Assembly (NCBI RefSeq): GCF_001613385.1 | Contig: NZ_BDCG01000027.1 | Location: forward strand, 1 to 64,000 | DNA: 64,000 bases | From: Nocardia flavorosea NBRC 108225 | Lineage (GTDB): Bacteria > Actinomycetota > Actinomycetes > Mycobacteriales > Mycobacteriaceae | Direction of reading: 5' to 3' | In this document: positions 18,055 to 27,246 of the stretch, one piece after another | How the letters are laid out: the number at the start of each line of letters is the position of its first letter | How positions within the stretch are numbered: position 1 is the first letter of the stretch | Made by a program: the position numbers and the translations under genes | Notes under the pieces: model-generated | What the model saw: the letters and a program-made list of their open reading frames with translations, nothing else | Database searches by the model: none | What the model was told of the DNA's origin: nothing

Positions 18055-18891
18055 TCAGGCCCGCACCGGGACGCCGGAAATCGCTCCCGTCCCGGTCGCG
18101 ATCGCGGCGATTGTGCCGTCGCTGCGCAGCACTTCGGTACGCAGGGTCCACAGTCGCCGGCCCCGGCGCACGTATTCGGAGCGGAAGTGCAGAGAACCCT
18201 CCCCGGGAGCCGGCCTCAGGTAGGAGACGCCGAGCCGCAGTGGCCGCAGGGTGGCGCCGGCGGTGGCATGACAATGCTCCTGTGCGAGCTGGGCGAGCGC
18301 CATGAGCAGTCCGCCGTGCAGCATGCCCCGAGAGTTGAGCAGGCCCTCGGAGACGTCCACCCGTGCCGAACCGTCCCCCAGTGGCTGGATCCGGACGGCC
18401 TCCGGGTCCATCGGCGGGCGCGCGTCGCTACCGGGACCGAGCGGGGCCCGTCCGTCGGAGTCGCCGACCATCATGCCCACCGCATGAGCGATCAGGGCTC
18501 CCCGGTCGTCCCGGAACTCGGCGCGACCCGACCCGAATCCGTCCGTCACCCCCAGCGCGACGGCGGTCACGTCGAGGTGGCGCGCCTCCGGTGCCACCGG
18601 CGCCAGCTGGTCCACCCGCAGTTCCACGGTGACGCCGGTGGGCGAACTGGCCGGATGGGCGAACACCGCGCTCGCGACGGCCGCGTCGGCCGCGACCGCC
18701 AGCAGCGTCGGCGGCAGCCGGCGGCCGGGGCCGAGCGAATCCGGCGCCAATGGCGCGCGGAACTCCGCCCGGCCCGGACCCGTCCGCACCCCGGTGAGCC
18801 GTAGTCCGGCCTCGACCGCGCTGAGCGCCAGGAGCTCGCCCGTCGTCTCCGCGCCGGTCAGGAGCGCCGAGGAGTAGGAGTCGCCGGCCAA
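18055..18891 (-). CDS. Tandem hotdog-fold thioesterase-like protein
   Basis: About 278 residues from the likely TTG at 18891, five bases past the stop of the upstream acyl-CoA dehydrogenase. Two hotdog repeats: a divergent first one, then a second with the PaaI-type motif NSRGMLHGG. The segment LRLGVSYLRPAPGEGSLHFR is also found in the paralogue at 32451-33278 (MSIDYLRPAPPDRHLVLR). The fold hydrolyses or hydrates acyl-CoA. Thioesterase action on a pathway acyl-CoA is inferred. No ATG or GTG start is available, so the N-terminus is uncertain. Confidence 0.75.
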   Translation of the reverse strand: MAGDSYSSALLTGAETTGELLALSAVEAGLRLTGVRTGPGRAEFRAPLAPDSLGPGRRLPPTLLAVAADAAVASAVFAHPASSPTGVTVELRVDQLAPVAPEARHLDVTAVALGVTDGFGSGRAEFRDDRGALIAHAVGMMVGDSDGRAPLGPGSDARPPMDPEAVRIQPLGDGSARVDVSEGLLNSRGMLHGGLLMALAQLAQEHCHATAGATLRPLRLGVSYLRPAPGEGSLHFRSEYVRRGRRLWTLRTEVLRSDGTIAAIATGTGAISGVPVRA

Positions 18892-18896
18892 GACCG

Positions 18897-20039
18897 CTAC
18901 AGCCCCATCGATCGGCCGATGAGATCCTTCATGATCTCGTTGGTTCCGCCGTACACGCGCTGCACCCGCGCGTCCCGCCACAGCCGGGCGATCTCGTATT
19001 CGTTCATGTAGCCGTAGCCGCCGTGCAGTTGCAGGCACCGGTCCAGGATCTCCCACTGGGTTTCGGTGGCCCACCATTTCGCGCCCGCCGCTTCCTGCGC
19101 GGTCAGTTCGCCGGCATTCAGTGCCGCGATGCACGTGTCCAGGTAGGCCCACATGACTTCGAGTTTGGTCTGCATTTCGGCCAGGAAGTGGCGATTCACC
19201 TGGAAAGTACCGATCGGCTGACCGAAGGCCTGACGCTCGCGCGCGTAGGGCAGGGTCAGGTTGTAGGCGCGCTGCGCGCCGGCTACCGCGTGGACAGCGA
19301 TCCCGAGCCGCTCCGTCGGCAGGTTGCGCATCAGGTGGTAGAAGCCCTTGTTCTCCTCACCGAGGAGATTTTCCACCGGAACGCGGACATCCTCGAAGTG
19401 CAGCTCCGCCGTATCCGCGGAATGCTGGCCGATCTTGTCCAGTTTGCGGCCCTTGGTGAAACCGGGGGTGCCCGCCTCCACGACGATCAGGCTGATGCCC
19501 TTGTGCCCGGCCGCGGGATCGGTTTTGCATGCCAGCACCACGAGGTCGCAGAGCAGCCCGTTGGAGATGAAGGTCTTCGATCCGTTGATGACGTAATGGT
19601 CGCCGTCGCGGCGGGCCGTGGTGCGGATACCGCGCACATCGGAACCCGCGCCGGGTTCGGACATCGCGATGGCCGTGATCAGCTCACCCGAGACCATGCC
19701 CGGCAGCCAGCGCTTCCGCTGCTCCTCGGTGGTCAGCTCGATGAAGTACGGCGCCAGGATGTCGTTCTGCACCCCGAAACCCACGCCCACCGAACCGGAG
19801 AGCCAGTATTCCTCGTTCAGGATGGAGTTGAACCGGAAGTCCTTGATTCCCGCCCCACCGTATTCTTCGGGCGCCTCCCAGCAGAGCAACCCCAATTCCC
19901 CGGCCTTGAGCCAGACCTCGCGGCTCGTACGGCCCGCTTTCTCCCATTCGTCGACGTAGGGAACACACTCTTTCTCGAAGAAGGTGCGTGCGGTCTGCCG
20001 GAACTGCTCGTGTTCGGGTTCCAGAATCGTGCGTCGCAT
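18897..20039 (-). CDS. Acyl-CoA dehydrogenase
   Basis: 380 residues, full length. The middle domain has AIAMSEPGAGSDV and KTFISNG; the C-terminal domain has LQLHGGYGYMNEYEIAR and ends VYGGTNEIMKDLIGRSMGL. This ending is typical of short/branched-chain bacterial dehydrogenases in which the base comes from another Glu. FAD-dependent alpha,beta-desaturation of an acyl-CoA. It heads a minus-strand operon with the hotdog protein and starts 25 bases from operator site g. Confidence 0.92.
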   Translation of the reverse strand: MRRTILEPEHEQFRQTARTFFEKECVPYVDEWEKAGRTSREVWLKAGELGLLCWEAPEEYGGAGIKDFRFNSILNEEYWLSGSVGVGFGVQNDILAPYFIELTTEEQRKRWLPGMVSGELITAIAMSEPGAGSDVRGIRTTARRDGDHYVINGSKTFISNGLLCDLVVLACKTDPAAGHKGISLIVVEAGTPGFTKGRKLDKIGQHSADTAELHFEDVRVPVENLLGEENKGFYHLMRNLPTERLGIAVHAVAGAQRAYNLTLPYARERQAFGQPIGTFQVNRHFLAEMQTKLEVMWAYLDTCIAALNAGELTAQEAAGAKWWATETQWEILDRCLQLHGGYGYMNEYEIARLWRDARVQRVYGGTNEIMKDLIGRSMGL

Positions 20040-20063
20040 AGTCTGGCCGCCATCCTTTCCTTT

Positions 20064-20076
20064 TAGTTAACTCATT
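20064..20076 (+). promoter_or_regulatory. Candidate operator site g in a 71-base divergent promoter
   Basis: TAGTTAACTCATT, 25 bases before the acyl-CoA dehydrogenase (minus) and 35 before the LLM oxidoreductase (plus). One site is well placed to control both. Confidence 0.5.
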
Positions 20077-20110
20077 ATACTGTCTAGCAGAGGCGCGGAG
20101 GAAGGCGACC

Positions 20111-21151
20111 ATGTATGTCGATATGAAACTGGCGAAACCCGCACCGGGCACGACGAGCCTGGACGGATTGGCACAGGAGGGCCGCAGAGCGGAGCGTGAC
20201 GGGTACGCCGCAGTGTGGAGCGCGGAATCGTCCGGCGACCCGTTCCTGCCATTGGTACCCGCGGCACAGAGCACCGGCAACCTGATGCTCGGCACGGCGG
20301 TCGCGGTCGCTTTCGCCCGTAACCCGATGTCGCTGGCCTATACCGCGCATCATCTGCAACTGCTCAGCGGCGGGCGGCTACTTCTCGGGCTCGGCAGCCA
20401 GGTCAGATCACATATCGAACGGCGTTTCGGGATGCCGTGGAGCAATCCGGCTCCGCGTATGCGGGAATTCGTCGAGGCCCTGCGGGCGATCTGGACCGCC
20501 TGGCAGACCGGCGCGGAACTGGACTTTCGCGGTGAGTTCTACACCCACACACTCATGACCCCGTTCTTCGCTCCCGAGCCCAGTCTGTGGGGTCCACCGA
20601 AGGTCTATCTCGCGGCCCTGGGCGACCGGATGACCGAAGTAGCCGGCGCCGTATGCGACGGCCTGCTACCGCACCCGTTCACCACCGAACGGTTCCTCCG
20701 CGAGCGGACGCTACCGACGCTGGCGAAGGGAATGTCGGAATCGGATCGAGACCCGGCCGAATTCTCCGTCAGCCTGTCCGGATTGGTGGCGACCGGCGCG
20801 ACCGAACAGGACATGGCACGCGCCGTCGCGGCGGTGCGCCGCCAGATCGCCTTCTACGGCAGCACACCTGCCTACCAGTCCGTTCTCGCCTCACACGGAT
20901 GGGAAGACCTCGGCCATGAATTGACGACTCTCTCCAAGAGCGGGGGCGACGATCGCTGGCAGCGCATGGGCGACCTCATCGACGACGACGTACTGAACAC
21001 CTTCGCCGTGGTGGCCGAACCCGACCGGCTCGGCGCGGCCGTGCGGAACAGGTTCGGCGACCTCGTACAACGTTTCAGCTTCTACGCACCCTATGATCAC
21101 GACCCCGCAATCTGGCTGCCTGCCGTCGCCGAGCTCAACCGCAGCCGTTGA
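20111..21151 (+). CDS. LLM-class F420-dependent oxidoreductase
   Basis: 346 residues of the luciferase-like TIM-barrel family: MYVDMKLAKP start, AERDGYAAVWSAES, LGTAVAVAFARNPM, SGGRLLLGLGSQV. This matches the actinobacterial F420-dependent subfamily (as I recall it, TIGR03617). SD GGAGGAAGG precedes ATG. F420H2 enzymes reduce or oxidise C=C or C-OH bonds; here it may act on a ring or enoyl intermediate. Divergent from the acyl-CoA dehydrogenase and sharing its promoter region. Confidence 0.88.
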   Translation: MYVDMKLAKPAPGTTSLDGLAQEGRRAERDGYAAVWSAESSGDPFLPLVPAAQSTGNLMLGTAVAVAFARNPMSLAYTAHHLQLLSGGRLLLGLGSQVRSHIERRFGMPWSNPAPRMREFVEALRAIWTAWQTGAELDFRGEFYTHTLMTPFFAPEPSLWGPPKVYLAALGDRMTEVAGAVCDGLLPHPFTTERFLRERTLPTLAKGMSESDRDPAEFSVSLSGLVATGATEQDMARAVAAVRRQIAFYGSTPAYQSVLASHGWEDLGHELTTLSKSGGDDRWQRMGDLIDDDVLNTFAVVAEPDRLGAAVRNRFGDLVQRFSFYAPYDHDPAIWLPAVAELNRSR

Positions 21152-21202
21152 CCGGCCCTTTCCTACCGAGTTCCGCAACCCCAGGACCTCCTCCGCGATC
21201 GC

Positions 21203-22036
21203 TCAGCTGCGCGCGTTTCCGGCTCCCGTGACGAATACCGGATCACGCTTCTCCAGCGCGGCCGCGGCTGCCTCGCGCTGATTGGGGGCACCGGTCACCG
21301 TGCGCAGCGCCGCCCGCTCGGCGGCCAGCCCTTCGGCGAACGACGGTGCCGCCAAGGTCGTGGTCAGTGCGCGGACCGCGTCGGGGTTCCGCGCGGCCAC
21401 CGTGCGCGCCAGCTCCATGGCGGCGGCGAGTGGTTCGTCGACCACTCGGGTGGCCAGGCCGATTCGCGCGGCTTCGGTACCGTCGACCCGGCGGGCGGTC
21501 AGGATCATTTCGGCGGCGACATCCGGGCCCACCAGGCGCGGCAGCAGTTGCGTACCCGCCATATCCGGTACGACACCCCATCCCATCTCCGGCAATCCGA
21601 GCATCGCGGTAGGCGCCACGAATCGGATATGCGCGGCGAGCGCGAGCTGCAGTCCCCCGCCGAGCGCCGGACCGTGCACCGCCGCGATCACCGGCACCGG
21701 AAGATTGGGGAAGCCGAGTACCGCCCGCTGCCCGCGGGTGAGTTCCGGGTCGCCGCCAAGTTCGGCGGCGCGGACGTCGGAATCGGCCGGCCGGAAGTCG
21801 CGCCCCTCGGCCAGCGCGCGGAAGGCGTTCAGGTCCAGACCCGCACAGAAACCGCGGCCCCGGCCGGAGAGCACCACAACCCGCAGATCCGGTGCCGCGC
21901 GCAACTCGGCCGCTGTACGAAGGAGTGCGGTGAACATCTCATCGTCGAGAGCGTTCAGTTTCTCCGGACGGTTGAGCCGTACGTCGGCGATCCCACCGGT
22001 CATCGTCCATTCCACCCGCGCCGCAGGCTCACTCAT
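21203..22036 (-). CDS. Enoyl-CoA hydratase/isomerase family protein
   Basis: 277 residues, crotonase fold. The oxyanion-hole segments SGRGRGFCAGLDL and HGPALGGG are present. The Glu that precedes the helix in rat hydratase (GGGCEL) is Gln here (GGGLQL), while the second Glu is kept (LGLPEMGWG). This argues for a reaction other than simple hydration, such as isomerisation. GGAGGAGG precedes the ATG at 22036. Divergent from a ligase. Confidence 0.88.
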   Translation of the reverse strand: MSEPAARVEWTMTGGIADVRLNRPEKLNALDDEMFTALLRTAAELRAAPDLRVVVLSGRGRGFCAGLDLNAFRALAEGRDFRPADSDVRAAELGGDPELTRGQRAVLGFPNLPVPVIAAVHGPALGGGLQLALAAHIRFVAPTAMLGLPEMGWGVVPDMAGTQLLPRLVGPDVAAEMILTARRVDGTEAARIGLATRVVDEPLAAAMELARTVAARNPDAVRALTTTLAAPSFAEGLAAERAALRTVTGAPNQREAAAAALEKRDPVFVTGAGNARS

Positions 22037-22106
22037 ATCCGTTCCTCCTCCAGGGACCCCGGCGGATCTCGGGAGTTCCGGAATCCACCTGCGGCATCCC
22101 AATTAA

Positions 22107-22119
22107 CAGTTATATCATT
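22107..22119 (+). promoter_or_regulatory. Candidate operator site h
   Basis: CAGTTATATCATT between the divergent crotonase and ligase genes, 71 and 30 bases from their starts. Nearly identical to site t (TAGGTATATCATT). Confidence 0.45.
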
Positions 22120-22148
22120 TAGTCCACTGCATGTGACGAGGAGGAAAT

Positions 22149-23678
22149 ATGCCACACTCCCCCTTCGGCAGCGTCGATCCTGCGCAGCCGGCGGTCGTCG
22201 TGGAACCGAGCGGCGAGGTTGTCACCTACGGGGAGCTGGATGCCCGATCGAACCAGGTCGCACATCTGTTCCGCGATCGTGGACTGACCGCGGGAAGCTG
22301 CGTGGCCATCCTCGCGGACAACCGCGCGGAGTATTTCGAGCTGGCATGGGGTGCCCAGCGAGCCGGGCTGTACTACATCGGTATCAACGCCCATCTCACC
22401 GACGACGAGGCCGCCTATATCCTGCGCGACAGCGGTGCCCAGCTGGTGGTCGCCTCCGACGCGCTGGCCGCCCTCGCGGACGCGCTACTGGCCGACCCCG
22501 AGCTCGCACCACGCGGCCGGCTGATGCTCGGCACACCCCGCGCGGGCTGGGAAAGCTACGAACGGCAACTCTCGTCGCGGCCACGCACCCCGATCCCGGA
22601 CGAATCCGAGGGAGATTTCCTGCTGTACTCCTCGGGCACCACGGGCCGGCCGAAAGGTATCCGGCGGCCGCTGTCCGGCCTCCCGCTGGGCAGTCATCCC
22701 GATGTTCCGGGACGGTGGTTGCGCGACCTGCTGGGCTTCGTGCCCGGCGACGTCTATCTCTCCCCCGCACCGCTCTATCACGCTGCACCGCTCGCCTGGA
22801 CCATGAGCGTGCATCGCAGCGGAGGCACCGTGGTGGTCCTCGAACTCTTCGACCCCGAACTCGCGCTCGCCGCGATCGAGCGCCACCGGGTAACCCACAG
22901 TCAGTGGGTGCCCACCATGTTCGTCCGGATGTTGAAACTGCCCGCCGACGTGCGCGCCCGCTACACGCTGTCGAGCCTGCGCCACGCCGTCCACGCCGCG
23001 GCCCCGTGCCCGGTCGAGGTGAAGCGAGCGATGATCGACTGGTGGGGACCGATCCTGTTCGAGTTCTACTCCAGTACCGAAGGTGTGGGCGCCACGATCA
23101 TCACCGCCGAGGAATGGCTCCGCAAGCCCGGGTCGGTCGGCAAACCGATCCTCGGCCGGCCCTATATCACCGACGACGACGGCAACGAACTACCCGCGGG
23201 CGAAACCGGCACGGTCTGGTTCGCCGACAGCGGCGAGTTCACCTACCACGGTGACCCGGGTAAGACCGCGGCTACCCGGGATGCCCGCGGCGGAGCATCC
23301 GTGGGCGACACCGGCTTCCTGGACGACGACGGCTACCTGTTCCTCACCGACCGCCGGACCCACCTCATCATTTCGGGTGGGGTCAATATCTATCCGCGGG
23401 AGATCGAGGACGTCTTGCTGATGCACCCCGCGGTCGCCGACGTCGGGGTCGTGGGGCTGCCCGATCCCGAGATGGGCGAACGGGTCACCGCTGCCGTGCA
23501 GCTGGAGCACCCGGAAGCGGCGGGACCCGAGCTCGCCGCCGAGCTCATCACCTTCGCCCGGACGAAACTGGCGGGTTTCAAAGTGCCCCGCGATATCCGG
23601 TTCCCAGGACAGTTGCCACGCACCCCCACCGGAAAGATGCGCAAGCACGAGCTGAAACAGCAGCTGATGAATTCGTGA
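22149..23678 (+). CDS. Acyl-CoA synthetase (FadD-type, AMP-forming)
   Basis: 509 residues. The canonical phosphate-binding motif YSSGTTGRPKG is at ~160-170, the aryl/acyl pocket motif EFYSSTEG follows, and the C-terminal catalytic lysine lies in LPRTPTGKMRKHEL. GAGGAGG precedes ATG. It converts a carboxylic acid to its CoA ester using ATP. Convergent with the thiolase gene, separated by a hairpin. Confidence 0.92.
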   Translation: MPHSPFGSVDPAQPAVVVEPSGEVVTYGELDARSNQVAHLFRDRGLTAGSCVAILADNRAEYFELAWGAQRAGLYYIGINAHLTDDEAAYILRDSGAQLVVASDALAALADALLADPELAPRGRLMLGTPRAGWESYERQLSSRPRTPIPDESEGDFLLYSSGTTGRPKGIRRPLSGLPLGSHPDVPGRWLRDLLGFVPGDVYLSPAPLYHAAPLAWTMSVHRSGGTVVVLELFDPELALAAIERHRVTHSQWVPTMFVRMLKLPADVRARYTLSSLRHAVHAAAPCPVEVKRAMIDWWGPILFEFYSSTEGVGATIITAEEWLRKPGSVGKPILGRPYITDDDGNELPAGETGTVWFADSGEFTYHGDPGKTAATRDARGGASVGDTGFLDDDGYLFLTDRRTHLIISGGVNIYPREIEDVLLMHPAVADVGVVGLPDPEMGERVTAAVQLEHPEAAGPELAAELITFARTKLAGFKVPRDIRFPGQLPRTPTGKMRKHELKQQLMNS

Positions 23679-23687
23679 TCCGGCAGA

Positions 23688-23719
23688 GCCGGCGACGGCC
23701 GGGTGAGACCGTCGCCGGC
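23688..23719. terminator. Terminator between convergent ligase and thiolase genes
   Basis: A perfect 11-bp GC-rich stem (23688-23698 with 23709-23719) and 10-base loop filling the 43-base gap. Confidence 0.65.
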
Positions 23720-23721
23720 CT

Positions 23722-24936
23722 TCAGGCCACTTTCTCGAAGACCGCGGCGAGGCCCTGCCCGCCGCCGATACACATCGTCTCCACGCCGTACCGCGCGTCC
23801 CGGCGCACCATCTCCCGCGCCAGCGTGGCGAGAATCCGGCCACCGGTGGCACCGACCGGGTGCCCGAGCGAGATCCCGGAGCCGTTCACGTTGAGGCGAT
23901 CGTAATCGGCGGGGGCGAAACCCCATTCCCGGGTGCAGGCCAGCGCCTGCGCCGCGAACGCCTCGTTCAGTTCGACCAGATCGATCTTCTCGAGTCCCAG
24001 CTCCGCCGCCGCGAGCGCACGCTGCACGGCCGGCACCGGGCCGATCCCCATCGTCGCGGGCGCCACGCCGGCCACGCCCCACGACACCAGCCGCACCAGC
24101 GGACGCAACCCCAGTTCGGCGGCCTTCGCGGGATGGGTGACGACGCAGATCGCCGCACCGTCGTTCTGCCCTGACGAATTACCCGCGGTCACCGTCGCTT
24201 CGGCGTCGCTCGCGGCGAGGACGGGCCGCAGCCGCGCCAGCGTCTCGACCGACGAATCCGGGCGGATGTGCTCATCGCTGTCGACGACGGTATCGGACTT
24301 ACGGCCCCGCACCGTGACGGGCACGATCTCGTCCGCGAATCGGCCCGCCGCCTGCGCCGCCGCGGCGTTGTGATGGCTGCGCACGGCGAACTCGTCCTGC
24401 TCGAGCCGCGAAATGCCGTACTCGCGACGCAGATTCTCGGCCGTTTCCAGCATTCCGCCCGGAACCGGGTAATTCGCTCCCCCGGCGGTCACCCGCCCGC
24501 GCGCGAGCGAATCGTTGAGCAGCACGCCGGGCCCCGACTTCGCACCCCAGCGCATGGAGGTCGAATAGAACGGCGCGGTACTCATCGACTCCGCACCACC
24601 GGCCAGCACGACCTCGCTGGCTCCCGAGCTCACCTGCCCGGCCGCGTACAGCACCGCCTGCAGGCCCGACCCGCATCGGCGGTCGATCTGCAAGCCGGTG
24701 ACACTCACCGGAAGTCCCGCATCCAGCGCCGCGACCCGGCCGATCGCGGGCGCTTCCATGGAGGGGTAACAGTTGCCGAGCAACACATCGTCGACGGTCT
24801 CGGGTGGTATGCCGGTCCGTTCGATGATCGCCCGGATCACCGTCGCCGCCAGCTCGTGGGCGGGCACGTCCTTCAACGCACCGCCGAACCCGCCGACCGG
24901 GGTTCGCAGCGGCTCACAGATTACGGCGTCACGCAC
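23722..24936 (-). CDS. Acetyl-CoA acyltransferase (thiolase)
   Basis: 404 residues with all three catalytic landmarks: the nucleophile in IDRRCGSGLQ (~90), the His in GISLGHPVGATG, and the second Cys in ETMCIGGGQG. GTG start with GAGGATCG upstream. It cleaves 3-oxoacyl-CoA to acetyl-CoA (or propionyl-CoA) plus a shortened acyl-CoA. 30 bases after the thiolase-like gene and in the same operon as the DUF35 protein. FadA5-like by context only. Confidence 0.93.
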   Translation of the reverse strand: MRDAVICEPLRTPVGGFGGALKDVPAHELAATVIRAIIERTGIPPETVDDVLLGNCYPSMEAPAIGRVAALDAGLPVSVTGLQIDRRCGSGLQAVLYAAGQVSSGASEVVLAGGAESMSTAPFYSTSMRWGAKSGPGVLLNDSLARGRVTAGGANYPVPGGMLETAENLRREYGISRLEQDEFAVRSHHNAAAAQAAGRFADEIVPVTVRGRKSDTVVDSDEHIRPDSSVETLARLRPVLAASDAEATVTAGNSSGQNDGAAICVVTHPAKAAELGLRPLVRLVSWGVAGVAPATMGIGPVPAVQRALAAAELGLEKIDLVELNEAFAAQALACTREWGFAPADYDRLNVNGSGISLGHPVGATGGRILATLAREMVRRDARYGVETMCIGGGQGLAAVFEKVA

Positions 24937-24966
24937 CGTCGATCCTCGATTCTGTTGGTTCGTCGA

Positions 24967-26112
24967 TCACCGGGAGAAGATGGAGACCGCGGAGGCTCCC
25001 GGCGAGCCGTACAGGTGGGTGTAGCCGGTCTTGGGGTCGCCGGCAACCTGCCGATCGCCCGCCCGGCCCTGCAGTTGCAGCACGATCTCGTAGACCTGCC
25101 GCAATCCGGAAGCGCCGATCGGCTCGCCGTTGGCGATGAGCCCACCGTCCGTGTTCACCGGAAGCTTGCCGGTGATCTCGGTGGCGCCCTCGGCGATCCA
25201 CTGCTCCTGTTCGCCGTCTTTGCAGAAACCGTTCTCGGCCATGTGGATCAGTTCCGATCCCGCATCGGTGTCCTGCAGCTGGGCGACCCGGATCTCGTCC
25301 GGACCCAGGCCCGCCTCCTCGAAGGCGGCCTTGGAGGCGTCGACCGTCGGGCTGGGCGCGCCGTCCAACGGCATCGACGGGCTGTTCACGTCGAATGCGC
25401 CCGCCCGCCGGCTACGCAGCACCGAAGAACGGAGGTACACCGGCGTGGAGGTGAACTTCGAGGCCAGATCCGCCCGGCACAGCACCACGGCCGCCGCGCC
25501 CTCGTCGGGGCTGCAGTACATGTACTGGGTCAGCGGATGGTTCACGACAGGTGCGGCCAGGATCTGCTCGGGTGTCAACGGCTTGCGACGCCACGCGTGC
25601 GGGGTGATCGAGCCGTTGCGCAGGTTCTTCGCCGCGATCTTGGCGAGCGCCTCCGCGGAGACGCCGTGGTCGTGCAGGTACCGGGTGGCCTTGGTCCCGA
25701 AGAAGTGAGTGGTCAGGAACATTCCGGTTTGTCCATACCAGGAGGGCAGCCCGAGCACGGAGGGGTCCGCGGCGAACGCGCCGCGGGGATGCTTGTCCAT
25801 CCCGATCGCCATCGCCACATCGGCCTCGCCGTGCCGGATCGCCTCCGCGGCCATCTGCAGTGATGTACCGCCCGTCGCGCAGCCGTTGAACACACCGCGG
25901 ACCGGGATCCCGGTCAGCCCCAGCCAGCCCACGATCGCATCCGGGTTGGACACTTCGTGGCTGCCGACATAGGCGGTCTGCACCTGCGACCACTGCGCGC
26001 CTGCGTCGGCCAGGGCCGCGCGCGCCGCCTCGGCGCCCATCAGCAGAGCTTGTTTGTCGCCGTGCCTGCCGAACGGGTGCAGGCCTACTCCCACTACCGC
26101 AACGTCGGTCAT
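24967..26112 (-). CDS. Thiolase-like lipid-transfer protein, Ltp3/Ltp4-like
   Basis: 381 residues, SCP-x-type thiolase fold. The nucleophile-position Cys78 (NGCATGG) is present, but the catalytic His of true thiolases is Glu here (ANGEPIGASGLRQ). That variant is found in actinobacterial Ltp3/Ltp4-type proteins, which act as aldol-lyases on branched sterol side chains together with a DUF35 partner. The upstream DUF35-like gene overlaps it by 4 bases (ATGA), which supports a complex. Cleavage of a beta-hydroxyacyl-CoA is inferred. Confidence 0.85.
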   Translation of the reverse strand: MTDVAVVGVGLHPFGRHGDKQALLMGAEAARAALADAGAQWSQVQTAYVGSHEVSNPDAIVGWLGLTGIPVRGVFNGCATGGTSLQMAAEAIRHGEADVAMAIGMDKHPRGAFAADPSVLGLPSWYGQTGMFLTTHFFGTKATRYLHDHGVSAEALAKIAAKNLRNGSITPHAWRRKPLTPEQILAAPVVNHPLTQYMYCSPDEGAAAVVLCRADLASKFTSTPVYLRSSVLRSRRAGAFDVNSPSMPLDGAPSPTVDASKAAFEEAGLGPDEIRVAQLQDTDAGSELIHMAENGFCKDGEQEQWIAEGATEITGKLPVNTDGGLIANGEPIGASGLRQVYEIVLQLQGRAGDRQVAGDPKTGYTHLYGSPGASAVSIFSR

Positions 26113-26528
26113 TCGGTACCACCTCCAGTGGTCTCAGCGGGAGCGAAGGCATAGGTGAGCACCTCGGTGCCGTCCGCCCGGACGGTATACGGAACGACCA
26201 CCAGTTCCATGGGCTGACCGATCCGCAGTTTCGCCGGATCGGATTCGGTGAGCCGGCCCTGGACCAGCAGTTCTCCCGGCAGTTCGATATAGCCGATCGC
26301 GTACGGAACGAACGTCTCAGCGGTATCGTCGCCGTCGTAGGGGGGCGACGGGGGCCGGAATTGTTGGGTGGTGAAGCTCCACAACGTTCCGCGATTGCCG
26401 AGCAGCCGTTCCGGCGCACCGGGCTCCGCGGGAAAGACGATGGCGCCGTCCCGTTCCGATGCGATCAACCGTGGTTCGTCGGAGGGCCAGGTGAAGAGCC
26501 CCTCGGCGACAGGTACTTGCGTGGTCAT
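26109..26528 (-). CDS. DUF35/OB-fold partner protein lacking zinc-ribbon cysteines
   Basis: 139 residues. The C-terminal OB-fold is recognisable (LWSFTTQQF, then PYAIGYIELPGELLVQGRL). The N-terminal part, which in relatives carries four Cys of a zinc ribbon, contains none here (SERDGAIVFPAEPGAPERLL). It is translationally coupled to the thiolase-like gene. The metal site seems lost while the interaction domain is kept. Compare the intact version at 57012-57467. Confidence 0.8.
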   Translation of the reverse strand: MTTQVPVAEGLFTWPSDEPRLIASERDGAIVFPAEPGAPERLLGNRGTLWSFTTQQFRPPSPPYDGDDTAETFVPYAIGYIELPGELLVQGRLTESDPAKLRIGQPMELVVVPYTVRADGTEVLTYAFAPAETTGGGTE

Positions 26529-26543
26529 ACCGATTATCGTAAC

Positions 26544-26556
26544 AATCGTTTAGCTA
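26544..26556 (-). promoter_or_regulatory. Candidate operator site i
   Basis: Reads TAGCTAAACGATT on the minus strand, 16-28 bases before the DUF35-like gene, so it should overlap that promoter. Confidence 0.4.
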
Positions 26557-26611
26557 TTTATCCAGGCCGCCTGCGCTCCGTCCGCCCATCCGGAGGCTCA
26601 GCGTCCATATA

Positions 26612-26624
26612 TGGTGCAATACGA
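26612..26624 (+). promoter_or_regulatory. Candidate operator site j
   Basis: TGGTGCAATACGA in ATATATGGTGCAATACGATA, about 107 bases before the DoxX gene. It shares the GTGCAATA core of sites c and l. Confidence 0.35.
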
Positions 26625-26730
26625 TAACTACTGGCGAGAAGGTCGACGTCGAGTCGGTCTGCCGACGGCCGCCCACCGGACCGCCCGGCGCCAGCGGGCA
26701 GTCCTGCCCCGGACAAGGAGAGATATAGCC

Positions 26731-27246
26731 ATGACCGCACTCGATGCCGGCGCACTGCTGTTGCGGGTGATCGCCGGATTGACCATGGCCGCCCACGGCT
26801 ATCAGAAGTTCTTCTCCGGTGGGCGGATCCCGGGAACCGCCCGGTGGTTCGACAGCATCGGTATGCGGCCGGGACGGTTGCATGCCGTCCTCGCGGCCGG
26901 CGCCGAGGTCGCGACCGGCCTGATGCTGGCGCTCGGCCTGCTCACCCCGCTGGCCGGCGCCGGATTCGTCGGCCTGATGCTGGTGGCCGCGTGGACCGTG
27001 CACCGGGCCAACGGGTTCTACTCGGTCAACTCGGGGTGGGAATACAACCTGATACTCGCGGCCATCGGCGTCGCGGTCGCCACCACCGGGCCCGGCGAGT
27101 GGTCGCTCGACGGCCTGCTGGGACTCACCGATCAGCTGTCCGGCCTGACCGGCTTCGCGATCTCCGCCGGCGGCGGCCTGATCGCAGGGGCGGCGCTGCT
27201 GGCGATCTGCTACCGGCCCGCGCCCGCACAGGCGGATGGCCAGTGA
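26731..27246 (+). CDS. DoxX-family membrane protein
   Basis: 171 residues with four predicted membrane helices and the DoxX-type start LLLRVIAGLTMAAHGYQKFF. AAGGAG precedes ATG by 10 bases. It overlaps the CoA-transferase gene by 4 bases. DoxX-family proteins are linked to quinone or redox functions; its role in this operon is unclear. Confidence 0.88.
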   Translation: MTALDAGALLLRVIAGLTMAAHGYQKFFSGGRIPGTARWFDSIGMRPGRLHAVLAAGAEVATGLMLALGLLTPLAGAGFVGLMLVAAWTVHRANGFYSVNSGWEYNLILAAIGVAVATTGPGEWSLDGLLGLTDQLSGLTGFAISAGGGLIAGAALLAICYRPAPAQADGQ

